NCBI GenBank assembly: GCA_949361645.1
Contig: OX442425.1
Span: forward strand, 217,739 to 281,738
Direction of reading: 5' to 3'
Origin: Spongilla lacustris
Taxonomy: Eukaryota > Porifera > Demospongiae > Spongillida > Spongillidae
DNA length: 64,000 nucleotides
The notes under the pieces are model-generated. The model saw only the letters and a list, made by a program, of their open reading frames with translations. It made no database searches and was not told where the DNA came from. Shown piece by piece: positions 49,736 through 60,329 of this stretch (positions are counted from its first letter, which is position 1; each line of letters opens with the position of its first letter). The position numbers and the translations under genes are program-made.

Positions 49736-50645
49736 CACCGGACCCTCCTCTAGGTCAGGGGTTTGGTTCGCCTCCTTCATTTGGGGCCAGGCCAACCTTC
49801 GGTAGCAGTCCTTCATTTGGTGGGGCCCCAGGATTGGGTCAGCCAATGTTCCCCACCGCATCCTTGTTTGGCGGTGGACAGGGGAGTGGTCTGGGTGTGG
49901 CCGGAGGATCAGGTGGTCTCTTTGCATCAGCGTAAGTTGTTGCAACTTCATACTGTGATTACCACTTGTGCAGCTAATGATTTTCATGCCACTCATCAGG
50001 ACATGTGTGATTGTGCATCTAATTGAAGTAAAACGTTTGCTTTATAATAATAAAGAATTGTATACGATTCTTAGATGTGGTACTGAATGTGGTACTTATA
50101 TTGGTCTGGTTACTTTTGTCACAGAGCCACTGGCCTGTCATCCTTTGGAGCTTTGGCCCAGCAACAAGGTGTGGGGTTTGGGGGACAGTCAACTGGGTAA
50201 GTTCGTGCAGAGGGGAACAGATTGTAACAAACGTTAGCTGAGTCACTGTTTGGGAACCAGATAGAGCTCTGTTGTGTTTTGTCCAAATCAGATTGCAAAT
50301 TTCACTATTAAAATTACATTTGCCACAAGAGTTGTTCTTTTTCTTCCATCATTATATAGTGCGTACGTAACTCATTAGTGTGCATGCACAACAGCCTTGC
50401 TATAGCATTCAAGTGAATAAGTAGTTGTTTTACCTCACTTGTTGGTCTCTTCATAATACTGATCTTGTGGGCCCACTCTGTGTTCTGTTGGCCTGCATCC
50501 ATAACTGTTCTATAAAAGTAAATATCTCCTATGGGTGTGAAGTGTAAATATAGTTACCATGGTGTGCATTATGTTTAGAGACACTCTCTTCTCACACAGG
50601 TCTGGGAACCAGCCATCCCCTCAATTCTCACAGAGAAGGATGTGA
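44603..50645 (+). pseudogene. NUP214: NUP214 copy C, 5'-truncated, frameshifted
   Basis: Homologous to copy A from 22282 (7th base of exon 22) to the stop codon and 3' flank (to ~50850). The beta-propeller, linker and coiled-coil exons are absent. Exon 23 (45504-48435) has an 11-nt deletion near 46417 (A has cggcaaccacc), which shifts the frame to a stop at 46457-46459; the original frame then stays open to the exon end. Downstream FG exons and the terminal SQRRM exon are intact. An in-frame expansion of (S/A)TSVTTSATLVTN type is present near 46250-46350. It could be expressed only from a new start. Confidence 0.83.
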
Positions 50646-50802
50646 ATATTTTGTTTACTCTTGTGTGTAGTGTGTTCTACCTGCATAATTTTGCCCTCTG
50701 ATGACTTCTTTATGATTACTACATAATGGTTTCCTCTGATGCCTTCTCTATGATTACTACATAATGGTTTCCTTTTCCTCTCAATAACATGCACTGTCAA
50801 AC

Positions 50803-50808
50803 AATAAA
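50803..50808 (+). terminator. Poly(A) signal AATAAA downstream of NUP214 copy C
   Basis: Canonical AATAAA 158 bp after the copy C stop. The homologous site behind copy A (28829-28834) reads AATAAG. Confidence 0.5.
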
Positions 50809-50904
50809 GGGCAGTACAGTCTGACCAATGAGTTCTTCAAGCTAGTGCATGCTGACTGCAATGGTATTGTCATGACTACCACTCTTCCTTATATGTCAAT
50901 CCTA

Positions 50905-51090
50905 TGCAGGCAACTCAAATGAGTAAACTACTTGCTCTGTTTTGACAAATACTGCTCAATTTGCGCATCTATATCTACATGTTATGACAGTGCAATGTGG
51001 ATGGAAAATCAAATTATTGTGTGGAGAACAATGCCACCATTAGCGTATTAGTAATCCATAGTATTACTCATTGTTTGAGTTGCGTTGCAT
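50905..51090. mobile_element. MITE related to the one in MAK16
   Basis: tgcaggcaactcaaatgagta on the left pairs with tactcattgtttgagttgcg on the right, and the ends share gca(t)gcaactcaaatga with the element at 2822-2967. Confidence 0.55.
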
Positions 51091-51882
51091 GAAAGGGGGG
51101 GGGGGGGGGTGGGGGGGGGATTTTCTTCTATTCCCAGCAGGGAAGGCAAGCCAAGGAAGCCACAAAGTCTTAAGAGCAGGACAGGGTGGCCTATTGGCAC
51201 ACCACGCTATGCTGTGGTCACCAAGGTGTTCAGAGTGAGAGGCACCTGGCATCGTCACATTAAGCAGCTATGCCCATGCACAATATAGTTTCCAGGAGGA
51301 TGTCATGTAGAAGATCTTGCCGGCAAGGTGCCAGAGAGCAAGCATAGGGACCAAACTGTGCCCAGTGCAAGTAGCCAAACACCAGCAGCAGAAGGGACTT
51401 TGATTCAGCCAACACATGTGGTGAGTACTGACTAGATGAGTGTGGCCTACATAATTCGCGGAGAATAAGCCTCATTGCTAGAAGATTTCACCTTTAAAGT
51501 AAACCATAACCCTAAATGTTAATAACTCACTATTGAACTTTGTAACTTGAACTCATATATTGTGCTACTAACTTATATATTATTACCTTCTTTGATTCTG
51601 TGATTTGAATATGTTGCTTTATCTGAGAACAATAATGGCATACATTTTGTTGTAATAATCTTCACTGCAGATGGTCTCAGGAGTTGCTAATGAAATGTCT
51701 GATGATGCAGGCTAGCTAGCATTCACTTGTAAGCACTGATCAAGTCTCACTCAGTTTCCATTTATTTATGCGTGTATGTATTACTAATTAAATTACACTT
51801 TAAAAGATGTTATGATAACACATTAGTCCATTTTAAAATAAAGTAGTAGCTTACACAAAATGCTTGTATTAACAAAAACAAT
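51091..51882. other. Intergenic, no gene seen
   Basis: Begins with a G-rich tract (51098-51119). No coding signal is supported. The 3' UTR of the receptor gene on the minus strand may extend into it. Confidence 0.5.
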
Positions 51883-54851
51883 TCACATTGGCAAATCATT
51901 CTGGGGAGTTTTCAGCTTTTTTTTGTTTTGTGATCTGAAATGGATAAGGGAAATAAAGATATAAGGAGGAAGGTCAGACATTTGTAAGTACTGACATAGA
52001 CATCAGTGTAGTCTTACATACCTGAAAATGATAATGAATACAGATACTGCTATGAATCCCACCACACCCAGTGGAACAATTACCGCTGCAGAGATCCAAT
52101 CATAATTTTCCTGTGACTTGTCTGAGTGGAGGAAGAAACAGAAGGATCATGCACATTGGGTCAGCCTTTCAATTATAATAAAATGCATTAATGTATTTTA
52201 AAGGTCGTTTCATTACATGAATGATTCAGTTTAATAAAGAAAATGAGGCACAACTCAGCACTGCCATATATGGTAGGCCTAATACATGACTGCCATACAT
52301 GGTAGGTCTAATACATGACTCTGAACAGGATTGCTGACCAAGGCCACTAATTCAGCTGTCAGAACACAAACGAAATTGCAATATATGCAATGATGGACTT
52401 ATTTTACATTTTGGTTTAAGATAAAGCTTTTTTGTGTGGTCAGAAATAGAATAACATATAACACACATTTATACATCTGATTAACAACACTCTTAATGAT
52501 TTTTACACCAGTGAGGAGGCCTGCTCCATCATCCATGCCATGTCATTCACTTATGCATGTGCAACAGCAATACCAAGGCATAAATTTGCCACATAGTGCC
52601 ATCAATAAACCAATAAATCACACTATAATACAGGATGATGGTGATGAGATTACTAGTACTATAACTGACCTGCAGTGGCATCTGGTGGTGGCTGTGATGA
52701 TGTACTTGGTGTCATTGTTGAGCTGGGTCCAATACTGCTGCTTACTGGTGCATGTGCTGAACTTGCTATAGGACCTGATGACCAGAGGGTTTAATAATAG
52801 TCATTCAAATTGCCACTTGCCACTGACGTCAGGGTTTTTTTTGGTGGTTTTGGGATACGTTAATCTTGCCGTGATATATAGCGCGATATGAGCACAATAT
52901 CGCAATATCACTACAGACTGGACGGGCAGTGACTGGCTGGTGGTAGCAATGGCAAAGGTGATTCAGTCATGAGGCGGACTTAATTTTGAATTTACAGACC
53001 ATGTTCCGGATACTATTGGATTCCATTGGAAATTAAGTCCGCTTCACGGCTGATTTGGCTGCAAACTGTTATACTAATAGTCAGCGCGTTAGATGAGTTT
53101 CGTGCCCAGACCCAATGCATCGCAGCGCGGATGGATTAATTTATAAACAGTCAGGGGCGGATACGGGGGAAGGGGGAACTGGTTTTTCTGAAATATGGAA
53201 GACGATTTTGTTGCTGCTTGCAGAGCTGTTATTGTAGCTGCACTGATAAAGAAAAAAATAGGACGGTATGGGTGAAGAGTCGAATTGACTTGTTCCTCGC
53301 ATCTCTGTCATGGTAAAGTTTTTATTTTCGTATTGTGTAGGCAAGCCTGCTGTTCGTATATTCGAGTCGAGCAGCTGTGCCTCAAATGACCAAACAATCG
53401 CTATTTGTGAATATATTTTATATGGCGGCGGTTTTTGTGATGTGGTAGCCAACATGGCAGAGTTCGCAAGTAAGTGGACTGGGGACGAGGAAATGTTTTG
53501 TGTTCCTCGTCCCCAGTTCTTCATACGTCGAACGCTCCTTTTTCGTCGCTTGAGCAATGACTTAATTGAAATTAAAATTATTTGTTGTCCGCCATCTTTG
53601 TGCTCAAGTTACTATAGGACGGTATGGGCAAAACAAAGCTTTTGGTTATTACTGTACATTCACAGTAAGTGATTATGGGTTTGGTTTTATTTTTTTACAG
53701 TGGGCACTGACATCATTCCATGGTAAGAATATAAAAGTATTACGGGACCCAAAACAGGCATAAAAACTGTAAATTGCCCATACCGTTCTATAGTAACTTG
53801 AGCACCAAGATGGCGGACAGCATTGAATATGAATGAATTAACCTCAAATGAATTTCATTAAATTAATTTTCATGTGATTTTTGACGTCATATGAAAGGGA
53901 CTTAAGTGGTCCGGTTGAATGTACGAATACTCGTTTATTGGGCGAAAGACATGTACATTTGTGAACTAATATTATATATGTTTCGGGAGAAAAAGTGGTC
54001 CGGCTAAAACGGCAGCCATCCGCAGTTGCGAGCGACTACGTTTTATGATGCACACATTGACAAGGCATTGTACTCTGCTCCTGATTGTGAAAACAATAGC
54101 TGATAAGCGGACAAATTAATGCAAGGCAAAGTTAAAAGTACCGAACAGTTGATCAAACTATGGATAGTAAACTTTACTTATCTATAATAGCTGCCCCACT
54201 TTTATGGAAATGACCTCACGTGGGGCAATTGGGAAATTGTGCTCACGTGACCTTATGACCCATTTGTCAACAACCTCTTCCTGATGTTCTGAAGTTAGAA
54301 CAGATCTGCCACGTCATAGCATTTATACCGCTGATGATTGTACTTGATGACCCACCTCTATGCATGTTTTGCCACCCAAAAATGGCGTCTGTCCACACAC
54401 CCAGTCACTCACGCACATATATGCAAGATGTATGCGTTCTGCACGACGTACGATACTCACTTTCGCAAATTCCCAGTGGCACTGTCCTGTATACATCATT
54501 TGGCTCCAATGTAATAGCATTGCTCTCCAAACACACTATAGTGCTCCCATTCATGGGTGGAATAAAGGTCGCATTTACTCTGGCTTCAAGAGGAGAGTTG
54601 GAGAGGAGCTCGACAGTGAAATTACCACACTGACCACAGGAAGTCCGCACAATTGAATTAAGAGTGTCATGGATGGAGTAATCGACTACTGAAGTACCCC
54701 AAATCAGTCTCATTCTAGCAGCATCTTGGCTCATATTGAAAATGATACTAATGTGATCTCCATTAAAGTAACAGTTTTTGCTTGGAGCGTCGTTTCCGAC
54801 AACCCTAACTAGAACAGCCAATGAAATAATTTGTAGACAACTGCTAGCCAT
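51883..54851 (-). CDS. Short-tailed single-pass Ig-like receptor (R1)
   Basis: Four exons in phase: 54851-54461, 52774-52670, 52121-52022, 51934-51883, giving 215 aa. Residues 1-~19 are a signal peptide (MASSCLQIISLAVLVRVVG). Next comes one Ig-like domain with Cys at NCYF and VCLES and several N-glycosylation sites (NMS, NFT, NAT, NGS). Exon 2 encodes a Ser/Thr/Pro stalk, exon 3 the membrane helix (AAVIVPLGVVGFIAVSVFIIIF), and exon 4 a 17-residue basic tail without tyrosine. Its Ig-domain C-terminal half resembles that of the divergent neighbour at 55889. Unknown family; function in cell-surface recognition is inference. An alternative ATG is at 54872. Intron 1 (1.7 kb) carries two MITE-like elements. 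Confidence 0.7.
52960..53067. mobile_element. MITE-like inverted repeat in R1 intron 1
   Basis: atgaggcggacttaattt near 52970 pairs with aaattaagtccgcttcacgg near 53030-53050, with a ~40-bp loop. Confidence 0.55.
53585..53820. mobile_element. MITE in R1 intron 1
   Basis: ~45-bp near-perfect inverted ends: gtccgccatctttgtgctca agttactata... at 53587 and ...tatagtaacttgagcacc aagatggcggac ending at 53820. The interior is ~150 bp. A lone copy of 'taggacggtatggg' at ~53260 suggests more of the family nearby. Confidence 0.8.
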
Positions 54852-54941
54852 CGCACGGAAAGGGGCGCACATGGATTAGACTGGTGGGGCGAGATTTAAC
54901 GTTATGCACCAGTTGGTTTTAAAAAGATTCATTGAATGTGC

Positions 54942-55479
54942 AATGGACCTTTTCGTTTAAGGCCGGCCGGCCCTGGCGTCAACGTGACGTCATAATTAGA
55001 AGTGACGTTCATTCGGAATACATCCGCCGAATGCGTTTTTCAGTTCCTTGTTACAGTGGTAGCTTGTCACGAATACTTTTTTAAGAAGAGCACTATTGCT
55101 TCCTGGAATCTACCATCCTATCCATTTGCCTGCGTAGGTGTGAATGTGCGCGCTTTTAGAATGCCATGGAATGGCTCATTGATTCGGGTATACTACCGGT
55201 AGTATCGTCTTGTGTTAGTTCAGCCGAAGTACTGGGTTTTTCGCTAACTTTGAACGAGAATGAGAAGCATGATCACAGCATGTACCTGGAGGGGTCCTCC
55301 ATACTGCATTCATCATTCTTACATGTACCTCAAATCTCAAAGAGTTTGAAGCCAACTAAGCCAACACACGCGAGAATACACGCACACAATAGCCAAACGT
55401 GCGAATGTACTCCGGATGTTTACGTCACGTGTAATCAACACTAATCGCATTCCTTGCGCCCTTAAACGAAAGGTCCATT
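54942..55479. mobile_element. TIR-bounded element between the two receptor genes
   Basis: aatggaccttttcgtttaagg on the left and ccttaaacgaaaggtccatt-type sequence on the right (55460-55479) are inverted repeats about 540 bp apart. The interior shows no transposase. It occupies about half of the 1.04-kb space between the R1 and R2 starts. Confidence 0.55.
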
Positions 55480-55888
55480 ACATGTAAGAGATTTTATAAG
55501 CTTGAACTCTTTTAAGTCAGAGTGCATAATTGATCAGTCACGCCGCAGGGCTTCCCACAAACTGCAGTCTGAAAATTATATTAGGACACAGTATTCAAAA
55601 TTGGGGTATATAGGGTCGTGTAAGGTTTAACTGAACATTCCTTCGTCCCTCGATCATTATTACGAATATTTTCAGATCAGCCTTCTTTTTGAAGCAATAC
55701 TGAACCGCAATACATTATATGTAAACAGTGATATGGTTATGGTACCCTACAGGTATATGTACACAGTGATATGCTGGTACATGTACACAGCGGTTCCAGG
55801 TACAGAGGGTTTGATATGTAATTGTTTGGAGTTCTGGCCCGCTTTTTTTTTTCTATAAACTTGTAAATATCAGCAGAGTCAATAGAAC

Positions 55889-58800
55889 ATGACTGATCAC
55901 GAGTGCGTTAAGGACGACTTCGTGCTTTCCTTCCTGATAGTGTGGCTTTTAAACAGTTAAGTCTTTCTCTTGCAACCCTTTATATATTACGACTGATAAT
56001 TATATAATATTATTCTCATCAAGTTAGTTTGAATGCAGAAGGAGTGCACGGAGTCATTCTTAATACCAAATTCTCCGACGGAAGCGACAAGCCGTGCATC
56101 GGAGATAGAGTATCGTTTATCTGCTCAGCAGCTAACCCTTCTACCGCCATCCTGAGTCTGAGTAGTGGTGATTTTGGAGGAGTGACGGTATATTTTTTCC
56201 TGAACGATTCTCATCCGGTACGGACGCCCGGACATTACTACACCGTAACGCTTGTGTCCAGTTATCCACTTTTTACAGTTGTAGCCGAAGTAACTGCTAC
56301 GCTTGCTTTGAACGGAAGCAAAGTTACCTGTGAAGAAAGCAAAAATGGTGTGACTTTTACGTTAATTGGAAGTGGATATTTAGATATCCAAGGTCAGCTT
56401 TTATTGGCATTAACTTTTAAAAGCGTGCGCATGAAAAATGAAAATACAATTTAATTGCTTAAAACAACTGCACCCATGCAGGTCATAAGTCTCGTACCCA
56501 GACCCAACGATACTTTTTATTTTTATTTTTAAAAATACACGCTACAATAACGAACACACAATACATCACATTTAATTAAATTCATAGATATGTCATCATA
56601 AACAAAATAAATGTTAGTCAGCGTTATGTGCGCGTCCAAAAATTGTTGTGCAATTGGGAAGTTAATTGATAGTGAGCACATGGAAGAATCTATTTCAGAT
56701 AATAATAATACCCGAATTATAAATCTGGCCATTTTGTTACATCATCCATCTTCATCCACTTACAGCTTCTGAAAATATCTTCTTTGCGCCAAAAGATCCA
56801 AACCATTAACATACACCGATGACATATGTGCGATACCAAGTGCACAGTTTTGGGATCTATACAATCAAGAGGAATCGATAATACATGTACGCATATGCAT
56901 TCACAAATATGTCACGACCAGCATAGTCTCGTCCCCAGACCAAATCAATTGAGGGGGGGGGGGGGGGGGGGAATACATGTAGGGTCTGGTACCAAATTTC
57001 GGCCTCGGCGGCATCAATCATATTACAGAATTTACAGGGATGCATGGAATTTAATATTGGGCGTTACAATACTAGCCATGTGCACTCGGCCTCCTTCCAA
57101 TATTAAATTCCATGCATACCTGCAAAAGCTGTAATATGATTGGTGCTGCCGAGTGCCTACATTCCAGTGCAAGCGACCGAAATAATTAATTTGGACGCGT
57201 TACACCTTGGCGAGTCGAAAAAAACAAAACAAAACACACTGTGTAAGGCTGTTATAACTAACAAAGTTAACCCTTTGTACACTATGACACGCACGATGTA
57301 TAAATTGTGAACATCTGTACTGGGTAATTGTGGCAGCATAATGATCTTCCCGGCTACAGTAACTGTAGATGCACGTTAGAGTTGTATCTAGTTGACATCT
57401 TAAGCTTTTTCAAAATTGATATCGCTTGTCCTGTTCTAAGAAGTAATTGAATTTTAAAAGTCAATGTCAGTTTATTATATGACTACACAGTGTCACCACA
57501 ACCTCCCAACATCACCATACTAAGCATTGGAGAAAACTGGGTTGCAGTGGCCTTAGTTCAAGCCATCAATGGAGGTGTTCCCTCAACCTTCATTCTTACC
57601 ATCAATGGGGGAAATAGGACTTATGGCCTAAATGCCACCAATGGTACAGCAATGTTCAACCTCACTGGACTACCTGCGTGCGTGGTGGTGGAGATTTCAG
57701 TAACAGCTCTGAATTGTGCTGGCAGTGCCAGTGGTGAAATACACAACCGACTGCTATGTAAGTGCAGTGCACTATATGTGTGCTATGTTGATGTCCATCC
57801 TGCATGTGATTGAATGAGTCCAAGGTTCAAAATAACACTTCTCCTAACCAGTAACCTTCCACATCATTTGTCCTTTTGGGCAGCACAGAGTAATTATCTA
57901 GCTTTAAAATATAAGCTTTCATATGGTTCTATTTGTGACCATTCACAATGAATTTTGAAAATTAAAAGATGTTAGCTTTTTTCAACTGAATTAGCTAGCA
58001 GTCATTACAGAATCCAACCCATTTTAGGATGCTTCCTTTGAGCTCTGCAATAATCAAGCATGCAGCATGGGTGTCAAAATTTTGTTTTGGATCTCCCCCC
58101 CCCCCCCACATGTATAATAGTCTGAACATCTGACTCTTACTTACTCTCTTCCTAATTTAAAAGGTCCACCTCACTTATCTGTTGTATCAGCTCTGGTGCC
58201 CAGTCCTACACCATATGAACATGGTGAGAGCTTTTCAACTTTATGTCCCAGTCCCCAGTACTATCTGCACATTATTGCATGTCTTCTACTGGATGAACAT
58301 GTGTTTGGCACTATTACACTCCTGCCTACTTGCTTCCAAAGGTTCACCTTACCCATCTGTCGTATCGAGCAAAGATGTAACTCTGGTGCCCAGTCCTACA
58401 CCATATGAACATGGTGAGTAGCTTTTCAACTTCATTCCCACACAAGTCCTAGTCCCCAGCACTATCTGCACACTATTGTGTGTACATGGGAAGGGACCAT
58501 TATTTTCCCTGCAGAGGGGATTGCAATGATCCTCTCTTTGATGAGATACCACCAATTTTAATCAGTCATACTTTGGTTTTCCGCTCAATTTTCATTTGAC
58601 CCATTTGCTTGTGGATTGTATACCAAACATTTCAGTTCCCACAAGAGCATATGGATGAATAATGCAGTGGAATTGTGTGAAGTACCACTACCATAATTCA
58701 CACTACCCTTCTTCCTTACCTGCAGGTAATCTTCCACAAACCTTAATTATCATCGCAGTAGTAATGACAGTGGCCATTTTGTTCCTCGTGGTACTCACAA

Positions 58801-59015
58801 CTGCTACTCTCATTGCAATCTGCCTGCGATGCAAGCCAAAGGTCACACCTGGTCATCAAATGACTGATGCCGCTGTATATGAAGAAGTGATCTCACATCA
58901 GAAGAGGAAGGAGAGAGGCGGGGCCGGTGGGATAGAGGTGGGGCCAAATGAAGCCTATCAGCAATGCACTGTTACAATAACAGACAATGTAGCCTACTCT
59001 CAAAGCCAACGTTAG
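55889..59015 (+). CDS. Single-pass receptor with Ig-like and FN3-like domains and tyrosine tail (R2)
   Basis: Six exons in phase: 55889-55955, 56024-56392, 57491-57757, 58164-58223, 58342-58413, 58726-59015; 374 aa. Exon 1 gives a probable signal peptide (DDFVLSFLIVWLLN); this start is the least sure part. Exon 2 is an Ig-like domain (C..GDRVSFIC ... KVTCEES). Exon 3 is an FN3-like domain (PPNITILSIGENW ... VVEISVTALNCAGSAS). Exons 4 and 5 are tandem duplicates ending in LVPSPTPYEHG, a stalk. Exon 6 has the membrane helix (TLIIIAVVMTVAILFLVVLTT) and an ~80-residue tail with VYEEV, AYQQC and AYSQS tyrosines, possible SH2 docking sites though none fits a strict ITIM. No known orthologue recognised. 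Confidence 0.68.
57000..57156. mobile_element. MITE-like hairpin in R2 intron 2
   Basis: ~60-bp arms: cggcggcatcaatcatattacag...atgcatggaatttaatattgg on the left and its imperfect reverse complement, ccaatattaaattccatgcat...ctgtaatatgattggtgctgccg, on the right. Confidence 0.8.
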
Positions 59016-59662
59016 CATATAGCACATTATCCTCTTGAGCTCTTTATGTACTGCATAGAAATATAGTATTCACGACTTGCATAATTGCTATTGTCATAAA
59101 GGCCACACAAATTATGCAGCTTGCTACTATGCTAATGATTTTCTAAACGGAATAACATTTTAAAAATAACCTCCCAATGCCCTGCTCCTCACAAGTGTAG
59201 ATTTTTTTTTTTTGCTGTTCATTTTCTTTGATTCAAGGTGCTTGCTGTTGTCAAGGGGATTATTGCATTCACCAGTTTAATCAGCTCCCAAATTAATTGG
59301 CACCACACCCCCATGTGTGTGCCAGCCTCTTGATCATTGATGCACAAATGGACCAAATCTACATGTAAATGTTCCAAAAATCAAGGGAATCGTTAAATTT
59401 AAATTTTTAAGTTAAATTTTCCAAGTGTTCCACTAAGGAATGATCATAATATACAATAAGCAGTCTGTACAAGGCAGGAGCCATGACACAGAGTACAAAA
59501 AAAGGCAGAAGTATACCTAAGGCCTACCTAGGCCTACCTAGGCCTACCTAGACCACTAAGCCTAGCCTTTTTGTGCCAATGTTCATTGAAACCTCAGGGG
59601 TGGCCCACCACAAAGGATTACATCATTGATTTGGGCAGAAATTTGCAAGCCAAAATGGGGGT

Positions 59663-59696
<34 letters not shown>

Positions 59697-60099
59697 GAGC
59701 TAACTCTATTTTCTCTTTTCCTGCCTTGTAGTCTCAGTCCTGGGTAGTATTCATGACAATGACAATTATTTTATCCTGTACATGGTTAAGTAACTATTTC
59801 AATAAAGAAGAGATTACTACTGTAATGAATTATCATTGTACAGATGTAACTATTATAACAGCAAACAATATCTAGATGATAGGAGGAATTTATTATTGTG
59901 CTGAAAAATGCCCCCCCCCCCCCCCCCCTTTACGTGGTCAGAAGTTGCAGAAGATTTAGCTTGATGTCAGAGTACTTGCCTTGCACAAGCCACATTTAGA
60001 ACCATTAAAGGCTATTGTTGCTGACAGCTATGCTGCAAATGTCACAGTTCCTTGTTGCTAGAACCTTACGGGAATCCAATGGAATAAATATTCCTTTTT
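59016..60099. other. Intergenic / R2 3' region, no gene seen
   Basis: Contains a short direct repeat (ggcctaccta x3, 59521-59551), a G-tract of more than 30 bases (59661-59695), an AATAAA at 59801-59806 that could serve R2, and a C-tract at 59911-59928. Confidence 0.5.
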
Positions 60100-60329
60100 G
60101 GCTGTGTAACCAACAAGCCTCTCACACTGTACAGAGCAACTAAGGTGGGCAGGCTGGAGGAGGTGAGTAGGTGGAGGAGGTGGAGGAGAGTCCACTAGTA
60201 CACCTGCCACTTGTAAACATCTTGCCACCAGCCAGGAAGAAGCCCTCACCCCACAGGTGCTCCGAGGTCACACGTCAAAGCTGCATCAGTGCCTCCGGCA
60301 GTCAAGAGGTGTCTTGATTGCATGTTATG

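Noticed and set aside
54334..54656. Plus-strand ORFs of about 100 codons at 54334-54656
   Set aside because: Antisense shadows of R1 exon 1, which has a signal peptide, Ig-like features and correct splice borders.
55002..55444. Small ORFs between R1 and R2
   Set aside because: No splice context or protein-like composition; the stretch lies inside a TIR-bounded element.
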